A DNA stretch of 60,432 nucleotides from an uncultured Ruminiclostridium sp. (GTDB lineage: Bacteria > Bacillota > Clostridia > Oscillospirales > Ruminococcaceae), in NCBI GenBank assembly GCA_947629925.1, contig CANRFO010000015.1, forward strand, positions 1-60,432, in the 5' to 3' direction. Made by a program: the position numbers and the translations under genes. Numbering within the stretch: position 1 is the first letter of the stretch; each line of letters begins with the position of its first letter. The notes under the pieces are model-generated. The model worked only from the letters and a program-made list of their open reading frames with translations, did no database searches and was not told the DNA's origin. Below, piece by piece: positions 35,507 to 44,949 of this stretch.

Positions 35507-36688
35507 ATGAAAAATTTATATAAAAAAATAATGATAGTTTTCTTTGCACTCTTTCTTATAGCAATGCCGATTCTAACCTTTATTTATATGCCAAAAGAAG
35601 CAAAGCCGTTTTCCGAAAATGAAAATAAATATCTTATCGGCTTTCCCAGCTTGTCTTTAAAAACATACAAAAACGGAACTTTTATGACAGATTTTGACGA
35701 TTGGCTTTCAGACAGATTTTTTGCACGCGAAAATTGGATAGTTTTCAAAAATAAAACTGACATGGCAATCGGCAAGGACGAAATAAACGGCGTATTCATA
35801 AGAAACAATATGATGATGCAGGTGTGGAAAGATTATGATGAGGAGCTGCTGCAAAAAAATATAAAAGCAATAAATAAATTTATTGAAAACCATCCGGGTA
35901 TTGATCCATATTTTATGCTCGTTCCTAATGCCCAGGAAATATATTTGGACGACCTGCCTGATCATGCTGTTGTGGGAAGTCAAAAGGAATTTATAGATAA
36001 CTTTTATGATTCGCTCACAGGATTTAACGGGACTATTGATGTTTATTCAGCTTTAGCAGAAGCTAAAAAAGAAGGCTCTTATATTTATTACAGGACTGAC
36101 CACCATTGGACCAGCTATGGCGCATATCTCGGATATAAGTCTGCATCGGAAATGCTGAATTACACGCCAAAAGAACTTGACGATTTTTCTGTTGAACATG
36201 CAAGTAATGAATTCCGAGGAACGCTTTTTTCAAAAACGCTTGATTTTGATGTAACGCCTGATACAATAGATTACTACACACTGAAAGAAAATGAACCGAA
36301 AGTTAAAGTTTCAGTCTATGAAAGTTATAACAATGCAACAGGCAATGTTAAATATACAGAATATGACAGCATGTACTTCAGGGAATTTTTGAATGTAAAA
36401 GACAAATATTCCTCTTTTCTGGGACAAAATTCTCCTATTGTAACTGTTGAATCAGACCTTGCGGATAATGACCGTTCCCTGCTCATTATAAAAGACAGTT
36501 ATGCACACTCAATGGTTCCCTTCCTTGCGAAAGAATACAGTAAGATCACTATGATAGATTTAAGATATATAAATTCTGATTTACAGTTATTTGTATCTTT
36601 GGAAGATTACGATCAGCTCCTTTTCCTATATAATGTCATAACTCTTTCAGACGATGAAAACATAATAAAACTAAATTTAAGCAAATAA
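35507..36688 (+). CDS. AlgX/AlgJ-like (DHHW family) extracytoplasmic acetyltransferase
   Basis: 393 residues. One N-terminal signal-anchor helix (about 8-28); the SGNH-like catalytic domain outside carries YRTDHHWTSYGAYLGY (the DHHW motif, about residue 198) and a serine region IIKDSYAHSMVPFL. It works with the MBOAT upstream, taking acetyl groups for a wall polysaccharide. SD AAGGAGGAG is strong. Confidence 0.88.
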   Translation: MKNLYKKIMIVFFALFLIAMPILTFIYMPKEAKPFSENENKYLIGFPSLSLKTYKNGTFMTDFDDWLSDRFFARENWIVFKNKTDMAIGKDEINGVFIRNNMMMQVWKDYDEELLQKNIKAINKFIENHPGIDPYFMLVPNAQEIYLDDLPDHAVVGSQKEFIDNFYDSLTGFNGTIDVYSALAEAKKEGSYIYYRTDHHWTSYGAYLGYKSASEMLNYTPKELDDFSVEHASNEFRGTLFSKTLDFDVTPDTIDYYTLKENEPKVKVSVYESYNNATGNVKYTEYDSMYFREFLNVKDKYSSFLGQNSPIVTVESDLADNDRSLLIIKDSYAHSMVPFLAKEYSKITMIDLRYINSDLQLFVSLEDYDQLLFLYNVITLSDDENIIKLNLSK

Positions 36689-36692
36689 AAAC

Positions 36693-36731
36693 AAGGCTGA
36701 TACTTATAAAAAGTATCAGCCTTAATTTTTT
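36693..36731. terminator. Bidirectional intrinsic terminator
   Basis: A perfect 13-bp stem AAGGCTGATACTT/AAGTATCAGCCTT with a 5-base loop and a T run to the right, between the converging acetyltransferase and rubrerythrin genes. Confidence 0.92.
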
Positions 36732-36740
36732 GTTCATTTA

Positions 36741-37280
36741 TCAATAATTTTCAGCCATAATCTTAAAATATGCTTGTGGGTGATTGCAAACAGGACATAC
36801 TTCGGGAGCTGATTTTCCTATATGTATATGACCGCAGTTTGAACACTGCCATACCATATCGCCGTCACGGCTGAAAACAAGTCCTCCCTGAACGTTTTCA
36901 AGCAGCTTAAGGTAGCGTTTTTCATGCGCTGCCTCAATTTTGGCAACACCTGCGAAAAGATCAGCAATATCATTAAATCCTTCTTCCCTTGCCGTCTGCT
37001 CAAAGCCTTTGTACATATCAGTCCATTCATAGTTTTCACCCACCGCAGCGTCTTTAAGGTTTTCAACAGTATCACTTATAGACCCGCCGTTAAGCAGCTT
37101 GAACCAGATCTTAGCGTGTTCCTTTTCCTGCTCAGCAGTTTCAAGAAATAAATCTGCGATCTGCTGATAACCGTCTTTCTTTGCCTTTGAAGCATAATAG
37201 GTATACTTGTTTCTCGCCTGGCTCTCACCTGCAAAAGCTGTTTGAAGGTTAGCATAGGTTTTAGATGTTTTAAAATCCAT
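36741..37280 (-). CDS. Rubrerythrin
   Basis: 179 residues. A ferritin-like four-helix di-iron domain ([21 protein letters not shown] ligands) is followed by a C-terminal rubredoxin-like domain with CSNC and CPVC. It reduces hydrogen peroxide in anaerobes. SD AAAGGAGA is strong. A PerR-like box sits on the promoter. Confidence 0.96.
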   Translation of the reverse strand: MDFKTSKTYANLQTAFAGESQARNKYTYYASKAKKDGYQQIADLFLETAEQEKEHAKIWFKLLNGGSISDTVENLKDAAVGENYEWTDMYKGFEQTAREEGFNDIADLFAGVAKIEAAHEKRYLKLLENVQGGLVFSRDGDMVWQCSNCGHIHIGKSAPEVCPVCNHPQAYFKIMAENY

Positions 37281-37331
37281 AGAACAAAATCTCCTTTGTA
37301 TTTATTCAAATGCCGAACAATAACTACACTT

Positions 37332-37346
37332 GTATAATTAGTATAT
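37332..37346. promoter_or_regulatory. PerR-like box over rubrerythrin -10
   Basis: GTATAATTAGTATAT matches the PerR box TTATAATNATTATAA at 12 of 14 defined positions and overlaps the -10 element, where a repressor would block transcription. PerR control of rubrerythrin is known in clostridia. No perR gene is in the window. Confidence 0.6.
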
Positions 37347-37368
37347 CACCATATAAAATCTTTGTCAA
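37340..37368 (-). promoter_or_regulatory. Sigma-A promoter of rubrerythrin
   Basis: Minus strand TTGACA (37368-37363), 17-bp spacer and TATACT (37345-37340). The leader is about 50 bases. Confidence 0.88.
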
Positions 37369-37440
37369 TAGTTACAAATTTCACTTAACATTCATTAAAT
37401 CGTATTTGAATAAATTTCAGATACTGTGTGAAGCTATCCG

Positions 37441-38070
37441 TTATACATTTTCCTCATCGGAGTTATCTGTAATGTAATGTCTTATCCTTAGAGGAAGTCC
37501 ACAGTCCTCTTTTGCTCTTATTTTGCAAAGCTCTATCTCCTCCTCGCCAAGCTCCTTGTCCACGATAGTCAGCATTACATCAGGCACATATTCTTTTATT
37601 GCAATAGCAAAATGCAGCATCGCATTATATGAGGGCAGGCCATACTTCGGGTGCGTAATACGGAGATATTTTTCAGGATCGGAGGCGTTAAGACTTATTG
37701 AAACAGCATCTATCTTCCATTTAAAAGATGAAATGTCAAATGACGGATCCATAAGCGCTACCAAACCATTTGTGTTTACGCGTATTTTCATCCCTGTCTT
37801 TTCCTTGACATACTTAGCTACCTGCAAAAGCAGCTCCGCTCTCATCATCGGTTCACCATAGCCGCAGAAGACCAACTCATTTATTCCTGTTTTGTCAAAG
37901 CTTTCAAATGCATCAACTATCTCTTCATAACTCGGCTCATGTTCAAGCCACAAACTATCATTATTTCCAACACTGTCACCATTTTTTCTTATGCAAAATT
38001 CACACGCACAAGGACACTGATTGGTTATGTTGGCATACATTTTACCGCAGTATTTATAAAAAATAGTCAT
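37441..38070 (-). CDS. TatD-associated radical SAM protein
   Basis: 209 residues. The 4Fe-4S motif CxxxCxxC is C19, C23, C26 in QCPCACEFCIRKNGDSVG, followed by a GEP motif CGYGEPMMR. Size and the NITNQCPCACEFC start fit the radical SAM family that accompanies tatD genes in clostridia; tatD itself is not here. The reaction is unknown. The start codon lies 27 bp past the ilv terminator with no visible promoter; SD GGAGGG is strong, so read-through is the likely source of message. Confidence 0.8.
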   Translation of the reverse strand: MTIFYKYCGKMYANITNQCPCACEFCIRKNGDSVGNNDSLWLEHEPSYEEIVDAFESFDKTGINELVFCGYGEPMMRAELLLQVAKYVKEKTGMKIRVNTNGLVALMDPSFDISSFKWKIDAVSISLNASDPEKYLRITHPKYGLPSYNAMLHFAIAIKEYVPDVMLTIVDKELGEEEIELCKIRAKEDCGLPLRIRHYITDNSDEENV

Positions 38071-38089
38071 ATGTCTACCCTCCGTAAAT

Positions 38090-38118
38090 AAACAAAAAGC
38101 CCCTGAAAACAGGGGCTT
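38090..38118 (-). terminator. Intrinsic terminator after ilvC
   Basis: A 9-bp stem AAGCCCCTG/CAGGGGCTT with a TTTT loop and a TTTTTGTTTA tail on the minus strand. Confidence 0.9.
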
Positions 38119-38128
38119 AAATTAAACC

Positions 38129-39190
<1,062 letters not shown>

Positions 39191-39682
39191 TTATATCCTA
39201 AGGGAAGCTGTTCCCTTTTGAATTGCAATTGTTCCTGTTCTGACAACTTCTTTTATGCCGTATGGACGAAGAAGTTCCTGAAAATTATTAAGATTAGAAT
39301 CGTTAGCGGATAACTCAAGGGTCATCGAATCGACTGAAATATCTGATATTTTTGCCTGCGTTATTTCGGCAATTGAAATAAGTTCATGTCTTTGAGCAGC
39401 GTTACAGCTTACTTTAATCAGTACCAATTCTCTCTGAAGAAGTTCATCGGCTTTTACGGTACGCACTTTTATTACGTCTATCAACTTATTCAGCTGCTTC
39501 TCTATCTGCTCTAATGTATAGTCATCTCCGTCTGCAACAATAGTGATGCGGGAAACGCTTTCATCATCTGTAACTCCCACTGCAAGGCTGTAAATATTAA
39601 ATCCTCTGCGGGCAAAAAGTCCGGAAATTCTCGCCAGTACACCGGCATGATTTTCAACCAATATTGAAATTGTATGCTTCAT
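39191..39682 (-). CDS. ilvN: Acetolactate synthase small (regulatory) subunit
   Basis: 163 residues. An N-terminal ACT domain (ISILVENHAGVLARISGLFARRGFNI) is followed by the ALS_ss_C domain. It confers valine feedback and stability on IlvB. Located between ilvB (20 bp) and ilvC (24 bp). Sometimes named ilvH. Confidence 0.96.
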   Translation of the reverse strand: MKHTISILVENHAGVLARISGLFARRGFNIYSLAVGVTDDESVSRITIVADGDDYTLEQIEKQLNKLIDVIKVRTVKADELLQRELVLIKVSCNAAQRHELISIAEITQAKISDISVDSMTLELSANDSNLNNFQELLRPYGIKEVVRTGTIAIQKGTASLRI

Positions 39683-39702
39683 ATTCCTTCCTTTCCCACA
39701 TA

Positions 39703-41340
39703 TTACAGAATAAGAGATTTTTGATTTTTATCCACAATAACCTGAAGCAAATACGGAGCATCAGTTTCCACAAGCTCTTTGACCGCTTCAGCAATCTGAT
39801 CGTTGGATGTGACCGTTCTTCCGCGTATTCCGTACGCTTCTGCAATTTTCAGAAAGTCAGGACTTCCGCTGAGGTCTATCATCGTGTGTCTGCCCTCATA
39901 GTTATTATTCTGATATTCTCTTACCATTCCAAGCTTGTTGTTTACAAAAACAACAGTTTTAACGTTTATATTATGCTGAACTGCGGTAGCAAGTTCCATA
40001 AAGCTCATCTGAAAGCTTCCGTCACCGCATATCGCTACAGCCTCAACACCTTCATCGGCACATTTTGCTCCTATGGCAGCAGGAAGAGCATATCCCATAG
40101 TGCCCATACCGCCTGAAGTTATAAATCTTCCATCTTCGCCGATTTCAATATTGTTTGCCGTCCATATCTGGTTAGAACCTACATCTGCGCAAATAACACG
40201 TTTTTGCGGCAAAACCCTGCACAATGATTTAATAAACAGTTTAGGATTGACATATGTATCAACAATATTTGCTGTTTGCGTCTCAAATGCGATCTTATTC
40301 TGATAGAGGTCGTTCTGCCACTCATCATGCTTCATAGGTTCCAGCTCAGCTATGAACTGTTCAAGAATGGTCTTTACATCCCCGACTATCGGAATATTAA
40401 CAGGAGCATTCTTTCCTATTTCAGCAGGATCAACGTCTATATGTATTACTGTTGTATCGGAAAAAGGAGCCATAGACGTAACAGCTCTGTCGCTCATACG
40501 GGCGCCGAGTACAATAAGCAAATCACATAATTTCAATGCCTGATTTGCAATTTTTCTTCCAAAAATGCCGAGCATACCATAATAATTCTTATGATTAGTA
40601 GGAACTGAACCGATTCCCATCATAGTAACAATTATAGGTATATCGCAAGTTTCAGAAAGTATTTTTAATTGCTCACATGCGTTTGACATGAAAATTCCGC
40701 CGCCTGCGCATATAAGAGGCCTTTTACTGTTTTTCAAAGCTTCAGCCGCTTTTTTTATCTGGAGCTTATTTCCAAAAATACTGGGCTTATACGAACGGAT
40801 TTCCACCTTTTCGGGATATTCAAATTCGATTACCTGTTTTTGAATGTCCATTGGAACATCAATAAGAACAGGACCGGGTCTTCCGGTAGATGCTATGAAA
40901 AATGCTTTTTTTATTACGTCACCTATATCATCCGGATTTTTAACGAGATAACTATGTTTTACAAAAGGCTCAGCCGCACCGGTTATATCAGCTTCCTGAA
41001 AAGCATCTCTGCCCAACTGACTGCTTACGACCTGACCTGTTATGGCGATCATGGGAACACTGTCCATATGTGCTGTTGCAATAGCAGTAATAAGATTAGT
41101 AGCACCCGGACCTGAGGTTGCAGCACAAACTGCAGGCTTTCCCGTAACTCTTGCATATCCGCTTGCAGCATGGCCACTGTTTGCTTCGTGCCTTACCAAA
41201 ATATTCTTTATATCTGATTTAATCAGTTCGTCAAAAAACGGGCATATAGCTGCACCGGGATATCCAAAGATATGTTTTATGCCCTCTGCCTCAAGAGCAC
41301 GCACCATTGCCCCTGCTACCGTTAACCTTTCCTTTGCCAC
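39703..41340 (-). CDS. ilvB: Acetolactate synthase large subunit
   Basis: 545 residues with a GTG start behind GAGG. ThDP enzyme: GYPGAAICPFFDEL and HEANSGHAASGYARVTGK (catalytic Glu at about 51 is replaced in position by the HEA run), plus the cofactor motif GDGSFQMSF ending in VFVNNKLGM. It condenses pyruvate to acetolactate. Transcription starts about 52 bp upstream; no T-box or leader peptide is seen. Confidence 0.97.
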   Translation of the reverse strand: MAKERLTVAGAMVRALEAEGIKHIFGYPGAAICPFFDELIKSDIKNILVRHEANSGHAASGYARVTGKPAVCAATSGPGATNLITAIATAHMDSVPMIAITGQVVSSQLGRDAFQEADITGAAEPFVKHSYLVKNPDDIGDVIKKAFFIASTGRPGPVLIDVPMDIQKQVIEFEYPEKVEIRSYKPSIFGNKLQIKKAAEALKNSKRPLICAGGGIFMSNACEQLKILSETCDIPIIVTMMGIGSVPTNHKNYYGMLGIFGRKIANQALKLCDLLIVLGARMSDRAVTSMAPFSDTTVIHIDVDPAEIGKNAPVNIPIVGDVKTILEQFIAELEPMKHDEWQNDLYQNKIAFETQTANIVDTYVNPKLFIKSLCRVLPQKRVICADVGSNQIWTANNIEIGEDGRFITSGGMGTMGYALPAAIGAKCADEGVEAVAICGDGSFQMSFMELATAVQHNINVKTVVFVNNKLGMVREYQNNNYEGRHTMIDLSGSPDFLKIAEAYGIRGRTVTSNDQIAEAVKELVETDAPYLLQVIVDKNQKSLIL

Positions 41341-41397
41341 TTTTCTACCTCGCTGAATTATTTCTTTTTATGCTTTATTTAAATGCTCTAAAAATAA

Positions 41398-41426
41398 ATT
41401 ATACTATGAATATATACTTTTGTCAA
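41398..41426 (-). promoter_or_regulatory. Sigma-A promoter of ilvBNC
   Basis: Consensus TTGACA (41426-41421), 17-bp spacer and consensus TATAAT (41403-41398) on the minus strand. No CodY-type box (AATTTTCWGAAAATT) is seen in the leader. Confidence 0.92.
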
Positions 41427-41460
41427 GGGTTAAAGGACATAAAAAGTTATTTCAAAAAAT

Positions 41461-41491
41461 AAAAGCAGACAGAAAACAACTGTCCGCTTTT
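41461..41491 (-). terminator. Intrinsic terminator after rplJ-rplL
   Basis: A 12-bp stem with one G-U pair, AAAAGCGGACAG/CTGTCTGCTTTT, loop of 7, tail ATTTTTT on the minus strand. Confidence 0.9.
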
Positions 41492-41521
41492 ATAACTTTG
41501 AAATTATTGTAAGACAAGCTT

Positions 41522-41896
41522 TTACTTGAGTTCAACCTTAGCGCCTGCTTCTTCGAGCTTAGCCTTGATTTCTTCAGCTTCTGCCTTAGCAACTGCTTCC
41601 TTAAGGGTCTTAGGAGCAGCTTCAACCAGCTCCTTAGCTTCCTTAAGACCGAGACCGCAAATATCCTTTACAGCTTTGATAACGTTCATCTTAGCGTCGC
41701 CAAAGCTTGCAAGAACTACATCAAACTCTGTCTTTTCTTCCGCAGCGGCAGCACCGCCGGCAGCAGGAGCAGCAACAGCCATAGCAGCTGCAGATACGCC
41801 AAATTCTTCCTCAAGAGCCTTTACCAGTTCATTAAGTTCAAGAACAGTAAGTCCCTTAACTTCTTCTACTAATGCCAAAACTTTTTCTGAAGCCAT
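41522..41896 (-). CDS. rplL: 50S ribosomal protein bL12 (L7/L12)
   Basis: 124 residues from ATG 41896 ([16 protein letters not shown]), with SD GGAGGA upstream; an earlier ATG adds 14 unrelated residues. An N-terminal dimerisation domain, an Ala/Gly-rich hinge and the C-terminal [25 protein letters not shown] factor-binding domain are clear. It forms the ribosomal stalk with L10. Confidence 0.98.
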   Translation of the reverse strand: MASEKVLALVEEVKGLTVLELNELVKALEEEFGVSAAAMAVAAPAAGGAAAAEEKTEFDVVLASFGDAKMNVIKAVKDICGLGLKEAKELVEAAPKTLKEAVAKAEAEEIKAKLEEAGAKVELK

Positions 41897-41941
41897 TTTT
41901 ATGTTCCTCCGTAAATTAAAATTTGTGTTGTACTGCAAAAA

Positions 41942-42451
41942 TTATGCAGCAGATTCTTCGTTTTTCTTTGCAATCTCGCTTGCAGCAATAGCAAGCTTCT
42001 GGATGGGTGCCTGAAGCACATACAGGAATTTCGCAACCAAAGTGTCCTTATCAGGCAGTTTAGCATACTCTATAACTTCTTCCGCAGTTATAGTCTTACC
42101 GTCAATAAAACCGACTTTGATAGAGAAAGTGTCCTTTGATGCTTCTACCTGCTTGTACAGCAGCTTAGGTGCAACAATTATGTCTTCCTTGGAAAGAGCG
42201 ATTGCGGTGGTTCCTTCAAGATGAGCATCAAGGCCTTCAATACCGGCAGCCTCAGCTGCTCTCTTAAGCAGAGTATTCTTTACAACAAAGTACTCAACTC
42301 CCGCTTCGCGAAGACTTTTTCTAAGTGCGGTATCATCTGCAACGTTTATGCCCTTGTAGTCAACAATAACTCCGCATGCGGAATTTTTAAGTTTGTCTGC
42401 AAGCTCGTTGACATACTGCTGCTTAGATTCCAGGATCTTCTGACTTGGCAT
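41942..42451 (-). CDS. rplJ: 50S ribosomal protein uL10
   Basis: 169 residues from ATG 42451 (MPSQKILESKQQYV), preceded by AGGAGG. The earlier in-frame start at 42535 lies in the L10 leader and is not used. The rRNA-binding domain with VDYKGINVADDTALRKSLREAG and KNTLLKRAA is intact, and the C-terminal helix binds L12 dimers. It autoregulates via its own leader. Confidence 0.97.
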   Translation of the reverse strand: MPSQKILESKQQYVNELADKLKNSACGVIVDYKGINVADDTALRKSLREAGVEYFVVKNTLLKRAAEAAGIEGLDAHLEGTTAIALSKEDIIVAPKLLYKQVEASKDTFSIKVGFIDGKTITAEEVIEYAKLPDKDTLVAKFLYVLQAPIQKLAIAASEIAKKNEESAA

Positions 42452-42493
42452 GATTTTACCTCCTATTTTAGTATTGCTGTCACTAAAAAGGGG

Positions 42494-42604
42494 AACAAAA
42501 AGTCCTTTTCCAAAGGAAAAGGACGCAATTATCAATTACTTCCCATTCCTCGGCAGGCGGCGTAGACCGTTAGCGCATATGCGACCTGCTGTCTTTAGAA
42601 CAGC
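42494..42604 (-). promoter_or_regulatory. L10 leader (ribosomal stalk autoregulation)
   Basis: On the minus strand the transcript begins with an extended hairpin including GACAGCAGGTCGC and CCTGCCGAGG, the hallmark of the L10(L12)4-binding leader (Rfam family L10_leader). It ends in the attenuator terminator at 42502-42524. Excess L10 stabilises the leader and favours termination. Confidence 0.88.
42502..42524 (-). terminator. Attenuator terminator in L10 leader
   Basis: A perfect 10-bp stem GTCCTTTTCC/GGAAAAGGAC with a 3-base loop followed by TTTTTGTT on the minus strand, 50 bp upstream of the rplJ start. Confidence 0.9.
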
Positions 42605-42610
42605 AAAAAT

Positions 42611-42639
42611 ATTATAGCATAAAAAAACATGTTTGTCAA
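42611..42639 (-). promoter_or_regulatory. Sigma-A promoter of rplJ-rplL
   Basis: Consensus TTGACA (42639-42634), 17-bp spacer and consensus TATAAT (42616-42611). The -35 lies within the terminator hairpin of the upstream rplA transcript. Confidence 0.93.
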
Positions 42640-42654
42640 TAGGCAAACATGTTT
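42625..42654 (-). terminator. Terminator after rplA, nested with rplJ promoter
   Basis: An 11-bp stem AAACATGTTTG/CAAACATGTTT with an 8-base loop, followed by a run of seven T on the minus strand. The loop carries TTGA of the next promoter's -35. Confidence 0.85.
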
Positions 42655-42665
42655 TTATTGAAAAA

Positions 42666-43358
42666 TTATGCACCGTATTTAACAGTATTAACCTTTACGC
42701 CAGGACCCATTGTAGAGGAAACAGTGCAGGATTTTATATATGTGCCCTTTGCAGCAGCAGGTTTAGCCTTAACAACTGCACTCATAAGAGCTTCAAAGTT
42801 TTCTTCAAGCTTCGCACCACCGAATGAAACCTTTCCGATAGGGCAGTGAATAATATTGGTCTTATCAAGACGATACTCGATCTTACCTGCTTTAGCTTCC
42901 TGAACAGCTTTTCCTACTTCAGGAGTAACTGTACCTGCCTTGGGGTTAGGCATGAGTCCACGAGGACCGAGCACTTTACCAAGACGACCTACAATACCCA
43001 TCATGTCAGGAGTAGCAATAACAACATCGAAATCCATCCAACCGTCCTGAATCTTCTTTACTGTATCGTCATCAGCAACGTAATCAGCACCTGCTTCTTC
43101 TGCTTCTTTTATCTTATCGCCTTTAGCAAAAACAAGAGTTCTTACTGTTCTACCGGTACCGTTGGGAAGAACAACTGCGCCTCTTACCTGCTGATCAGCA
43201 TGACGTGAGTCAACGCCAAGTCTGATATGCATTTCCACGGTTTCGTCAAACTTTGCTTTAGCAGTCTGACAAACAAGACCCAAAGCGTCGTTTACTTCAT
43301 AATATTTAGTGGAATCTACCAGTTTTGCGCTTTCAATATATTTTTTTCCGTGTTTCAT
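42666..43358 (-). CDS. rplA: 50S ribosomal protein uL1
   Basis: 230 residues, full length. Typical blocks: [56 protein letters not shown] and the C-terminal MGPGVKVN. It forms the mobile L1 stalk and is a translational repressor of its own operon. An L1-type site lies just upstream. Confidence 0.98.
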   Translation of the reverse strand: MKHGKKYIESAKLVDSTKYYEVNDALGLVCQTAKAKFDETVEMHIRLGVDSRHADQQVRGAVVLPNGTGRTVRTLVFAKGDKIKEAEEAGADYVADDDTVKKIQDGWMDFDVVIATPDMMGIVGRLGKVLGPRGLMPNPKAGTVTPEVGKAVQEAKAGKIEYRLDKTNIIHCPIGKVSFGGAKLEENFEALMSAVVKAKPAAAKGTYIKSCTVSSTMGPGVKVNTVKYGA

Positions 43359-43372
43359 TTATTATCCTCCTT

Positions 43373-43401
43373 GTGGTCAAACGGTTCAAAGAACCTCCCA
43401 C
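43373..43401 (-). promoter_or_regulatory. L1-binding translational operator before rplA
   Basis: Minus-strand GTGG-GA-GGTTC, loop TTT, GAACC-GTTTGA-CCAC: two stems with an asymmetric internal loop, as in the 23S L1 site and known L1 leaders (GUGGGAGG with UGACCAC). The rplA SD AAGGAGG begins directly after it, so L1 binding would block initiation. Confidence 0.75.
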
Positions 43402-43487
43402 TGTCAATATTGTTTAATGAATAATTAAAGGCAAATTGTTCATATAACATTACATTATGAACAAATCATATGCTTTTGTTTAGCTTA

Positions 43488-43913
43488 TCAGTCAACGACT
43501 TCGACACCCATAGAACGGCAAGTGCCAGCTATCATAGACATAGCAGCTTCAATGGAACCTGCATTAAGATCTCTCATCTTCTGTTCGGCAATCTGCTGAA
43601 CCTGAGCCTTGCTGATTTTAGCTACCTTAGTCTTGTTAGGTGTACCTGAAGCTGTTTCAATTCCACAAGCCTTTTTGATCAGAACTGCTGCGGGAGGTGT
43701 TTTTGTAATAAATGAAAAACTTCTGTCCGCATAAACAGTAATAACAACAGGAATAATCAGTCCGATATCATTTTTTGTACGCTCATTGAATTCCTTGGTG
43801 AATGCAGGAATATTTATACCATGCTGACCGAGCGCAGGACCAACAGGGGGAGCAGGCGTTGCTTTGCCTGCGGGAATCTGCAATTTGATAAATCCGACTA
43901 CTTTTTGAGCCAT
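43488..43913 (-). CDS. rplK: 50S ribosomal protein uL11
   Basis: 141 residues. [32 protein letters not shown] is the canonical L11 N-terminus, and the C-terminal RNA-binding domain ([33 protein letters not shown]) is intact. It lies at the GTPase centre. The 129-bp gap to rplA contains the L1 site and a 9-bp inverted repeat at 43436-43464. Confidence 0.98.
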   Translation of the reverse strand: MAQKVVGFIKLQIPAGKATPAPPVGPALGQHGINIPAFTKEFNERTKNDIGLIIPVVITVYADRSFSFITKTPPAAVLIKKACGIETASGTPNKTKVAKISKAQVQQIAEQKMRDLNAGSIEAAMSMIAGTCRSMGVEVVD

Positions 43914-43942
43914 TTTATTTTACCTCCAAAAACTTAAAGAAC

Positions 43943-44461
43943 TTAACTGTTTTTCTGAATCATCGACATATCAAGAGTTGTTGGCGTTTCTCTTCCGAAC
44001 ATAGAAACAGTTACAACAGCTGTGCCTGCTGCTTCATCAATTTCTTTTACAGTTCCTTCAAAGCCTTCAAGATTTCCTGATACAATAGTAACCGAATCAC
44101 CGACTACAAAGTTGATTTCAGTCGGTTTTCTGACTACGCCAAGATTTGCGACTTCCTCATCTGTGAGGGGTATTGGTTTTGATCCGGGACCTACGAAGCC
44201 TGTACAACCTCTCGTATTACGGCAAATATACCACGATTCATCGGTCATTACCATTTTTACATATACATAACTGGGATATATCTTGCTTTCATATGTTCTG
44301 ACTTTCCCGTCATGCTCTTCGGTTTTTGTTTCGGTAGGAACCATAACTTCTTCAATAAGGTGATGAAGATTTCTGTTTTCAACTACCTTAATGATATTAT
44401 TTGCTACCTTGTTTTCATAACCGGAAAACGTGTGTAAAATATACCATTTAGCTTCTGACAT
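43943..44461 (-). CDS. nusG: Transcription elongation/antitermination factor NusG
   Basis: 172 residues. The NGN domain (KWYILHTFSGYENKVANNI; YPSYVYVKMVM; RNTRGCTGFVG) and the C-terminal KOW domain (GDSVTIVSGNLEGFEGTV) are complete. It links RNA polymerase with ribosome or Rho. Placed between secE and rplK as usual. Confidence 0.98.
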   Translation of the reverse strand: MSEAKWYILHTFSGYENKVANNIIKVVENRNLHHLIEEVMVPTETKTEEHDGKVRTYESKIYPSYVYVKMVMTDESWYICRNTRGCTGFVGPGSKPIPLTDEEVANLGVVRKPTEINFVVGDSVTIVSGNLEGFEGTVKEIDEAAGTAVVTVSMFGRETPTTLDMSMIQKNS

Positions 44462-44477
44462 CAGTTATCCCTCTCAA

Positions 44478-44762
44478 TTACATGCTGAGCATAAGGCTCC
44501 ATGCGCCGCTGAACAATAAATCTATCAACCATATTCCAACAGCGGATACGATTATCGTCACAAGAACGACAACGGTATTGTTGAAAACTTGCTTTCTGGA
44601 AGGCCAAGAAACCTTCTTAAATTCAGACTTAACATCTTTAAAGTACTGAACTATCGATTTCTTGGGCTTTTTTGCAGCCGCTGCTTTCATGCTTTTAAGC
44701 TGATTCTGCTTCTTTTCTTTTTCAGCCTGCTTCTGAGCCTTTTTTTCGAGATCGTTTGCCAT
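44478..44762 (-). CDS. secE: Preprotein translocase subunit SecE
   Basis: 94 residues. A charged Lys/Gln-rich N-terminus, the conserved amphipathic YFKDVKSEFKKVSWPSRKQV (about 41-60) and one membrane helix (about 65-85). It clamps SecY in the translocon. Between rpmG and nusG, 16 bp from each. Confidence 0.96.
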   Translation of the reverse strand: MANDLEKKAQKQAEKEKKQNQLKSMKAAAAKKPKKSIVQYFKDVKSEFKKVSWPSRKQVFNNTVVVLVTIIVSAVGIWLIDLLFSGAWSLMLSM

Positions 44763-44778
44763 CTACACTTCCTCCTTC

Positions 44779-44928
44779 TTACTTTGTTTCTTTGTGGAGA
44801 GTGTGCTTACGGCAGAATTTGCAATATTTGTTGATCTCAATTCTGTCAGGGTCATTCTTTTTGTTTTTCTTGGTGTTGTAATTGCGCTGCTTGCACTCTG
44901 TACAAGCCAAAGTGATTTTAACTCTCAT
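44779..44928 (-). CDS. rpmG: 50S ribosomal protein bL33
   Basis: 49 residues from ATG 44928 ([17 protein letters not shown]), with SD AGGAGGTG; the longer reading frame upstream runs through leader RNA. Two CxxC pairs (CTEC and CKFC) make this the zinc-binding form. First gene of rpmG-secE-nusG-rplK-rplA. Confidence 0.97.
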   Translation of the reverse strand: MRVKITLACTECKQRNYNTKKNKKNDPDRIEINKYCKFCRKHTLHKETK

Positions 44929-44949
44929 TTCGGCACCTCCTATTTTATT

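Noticed and set aside
41341-41397. T-box or attenuator before ilvB
   Set aside because: Leader under 60 bases, no branched-chain codon run and no terminator.
42452-42535. Upstream start for L10 at 42535
   Set aside because: The extra residues come from the L10 leader RNA and attenuator; ATG 42451 has AGGAGG.
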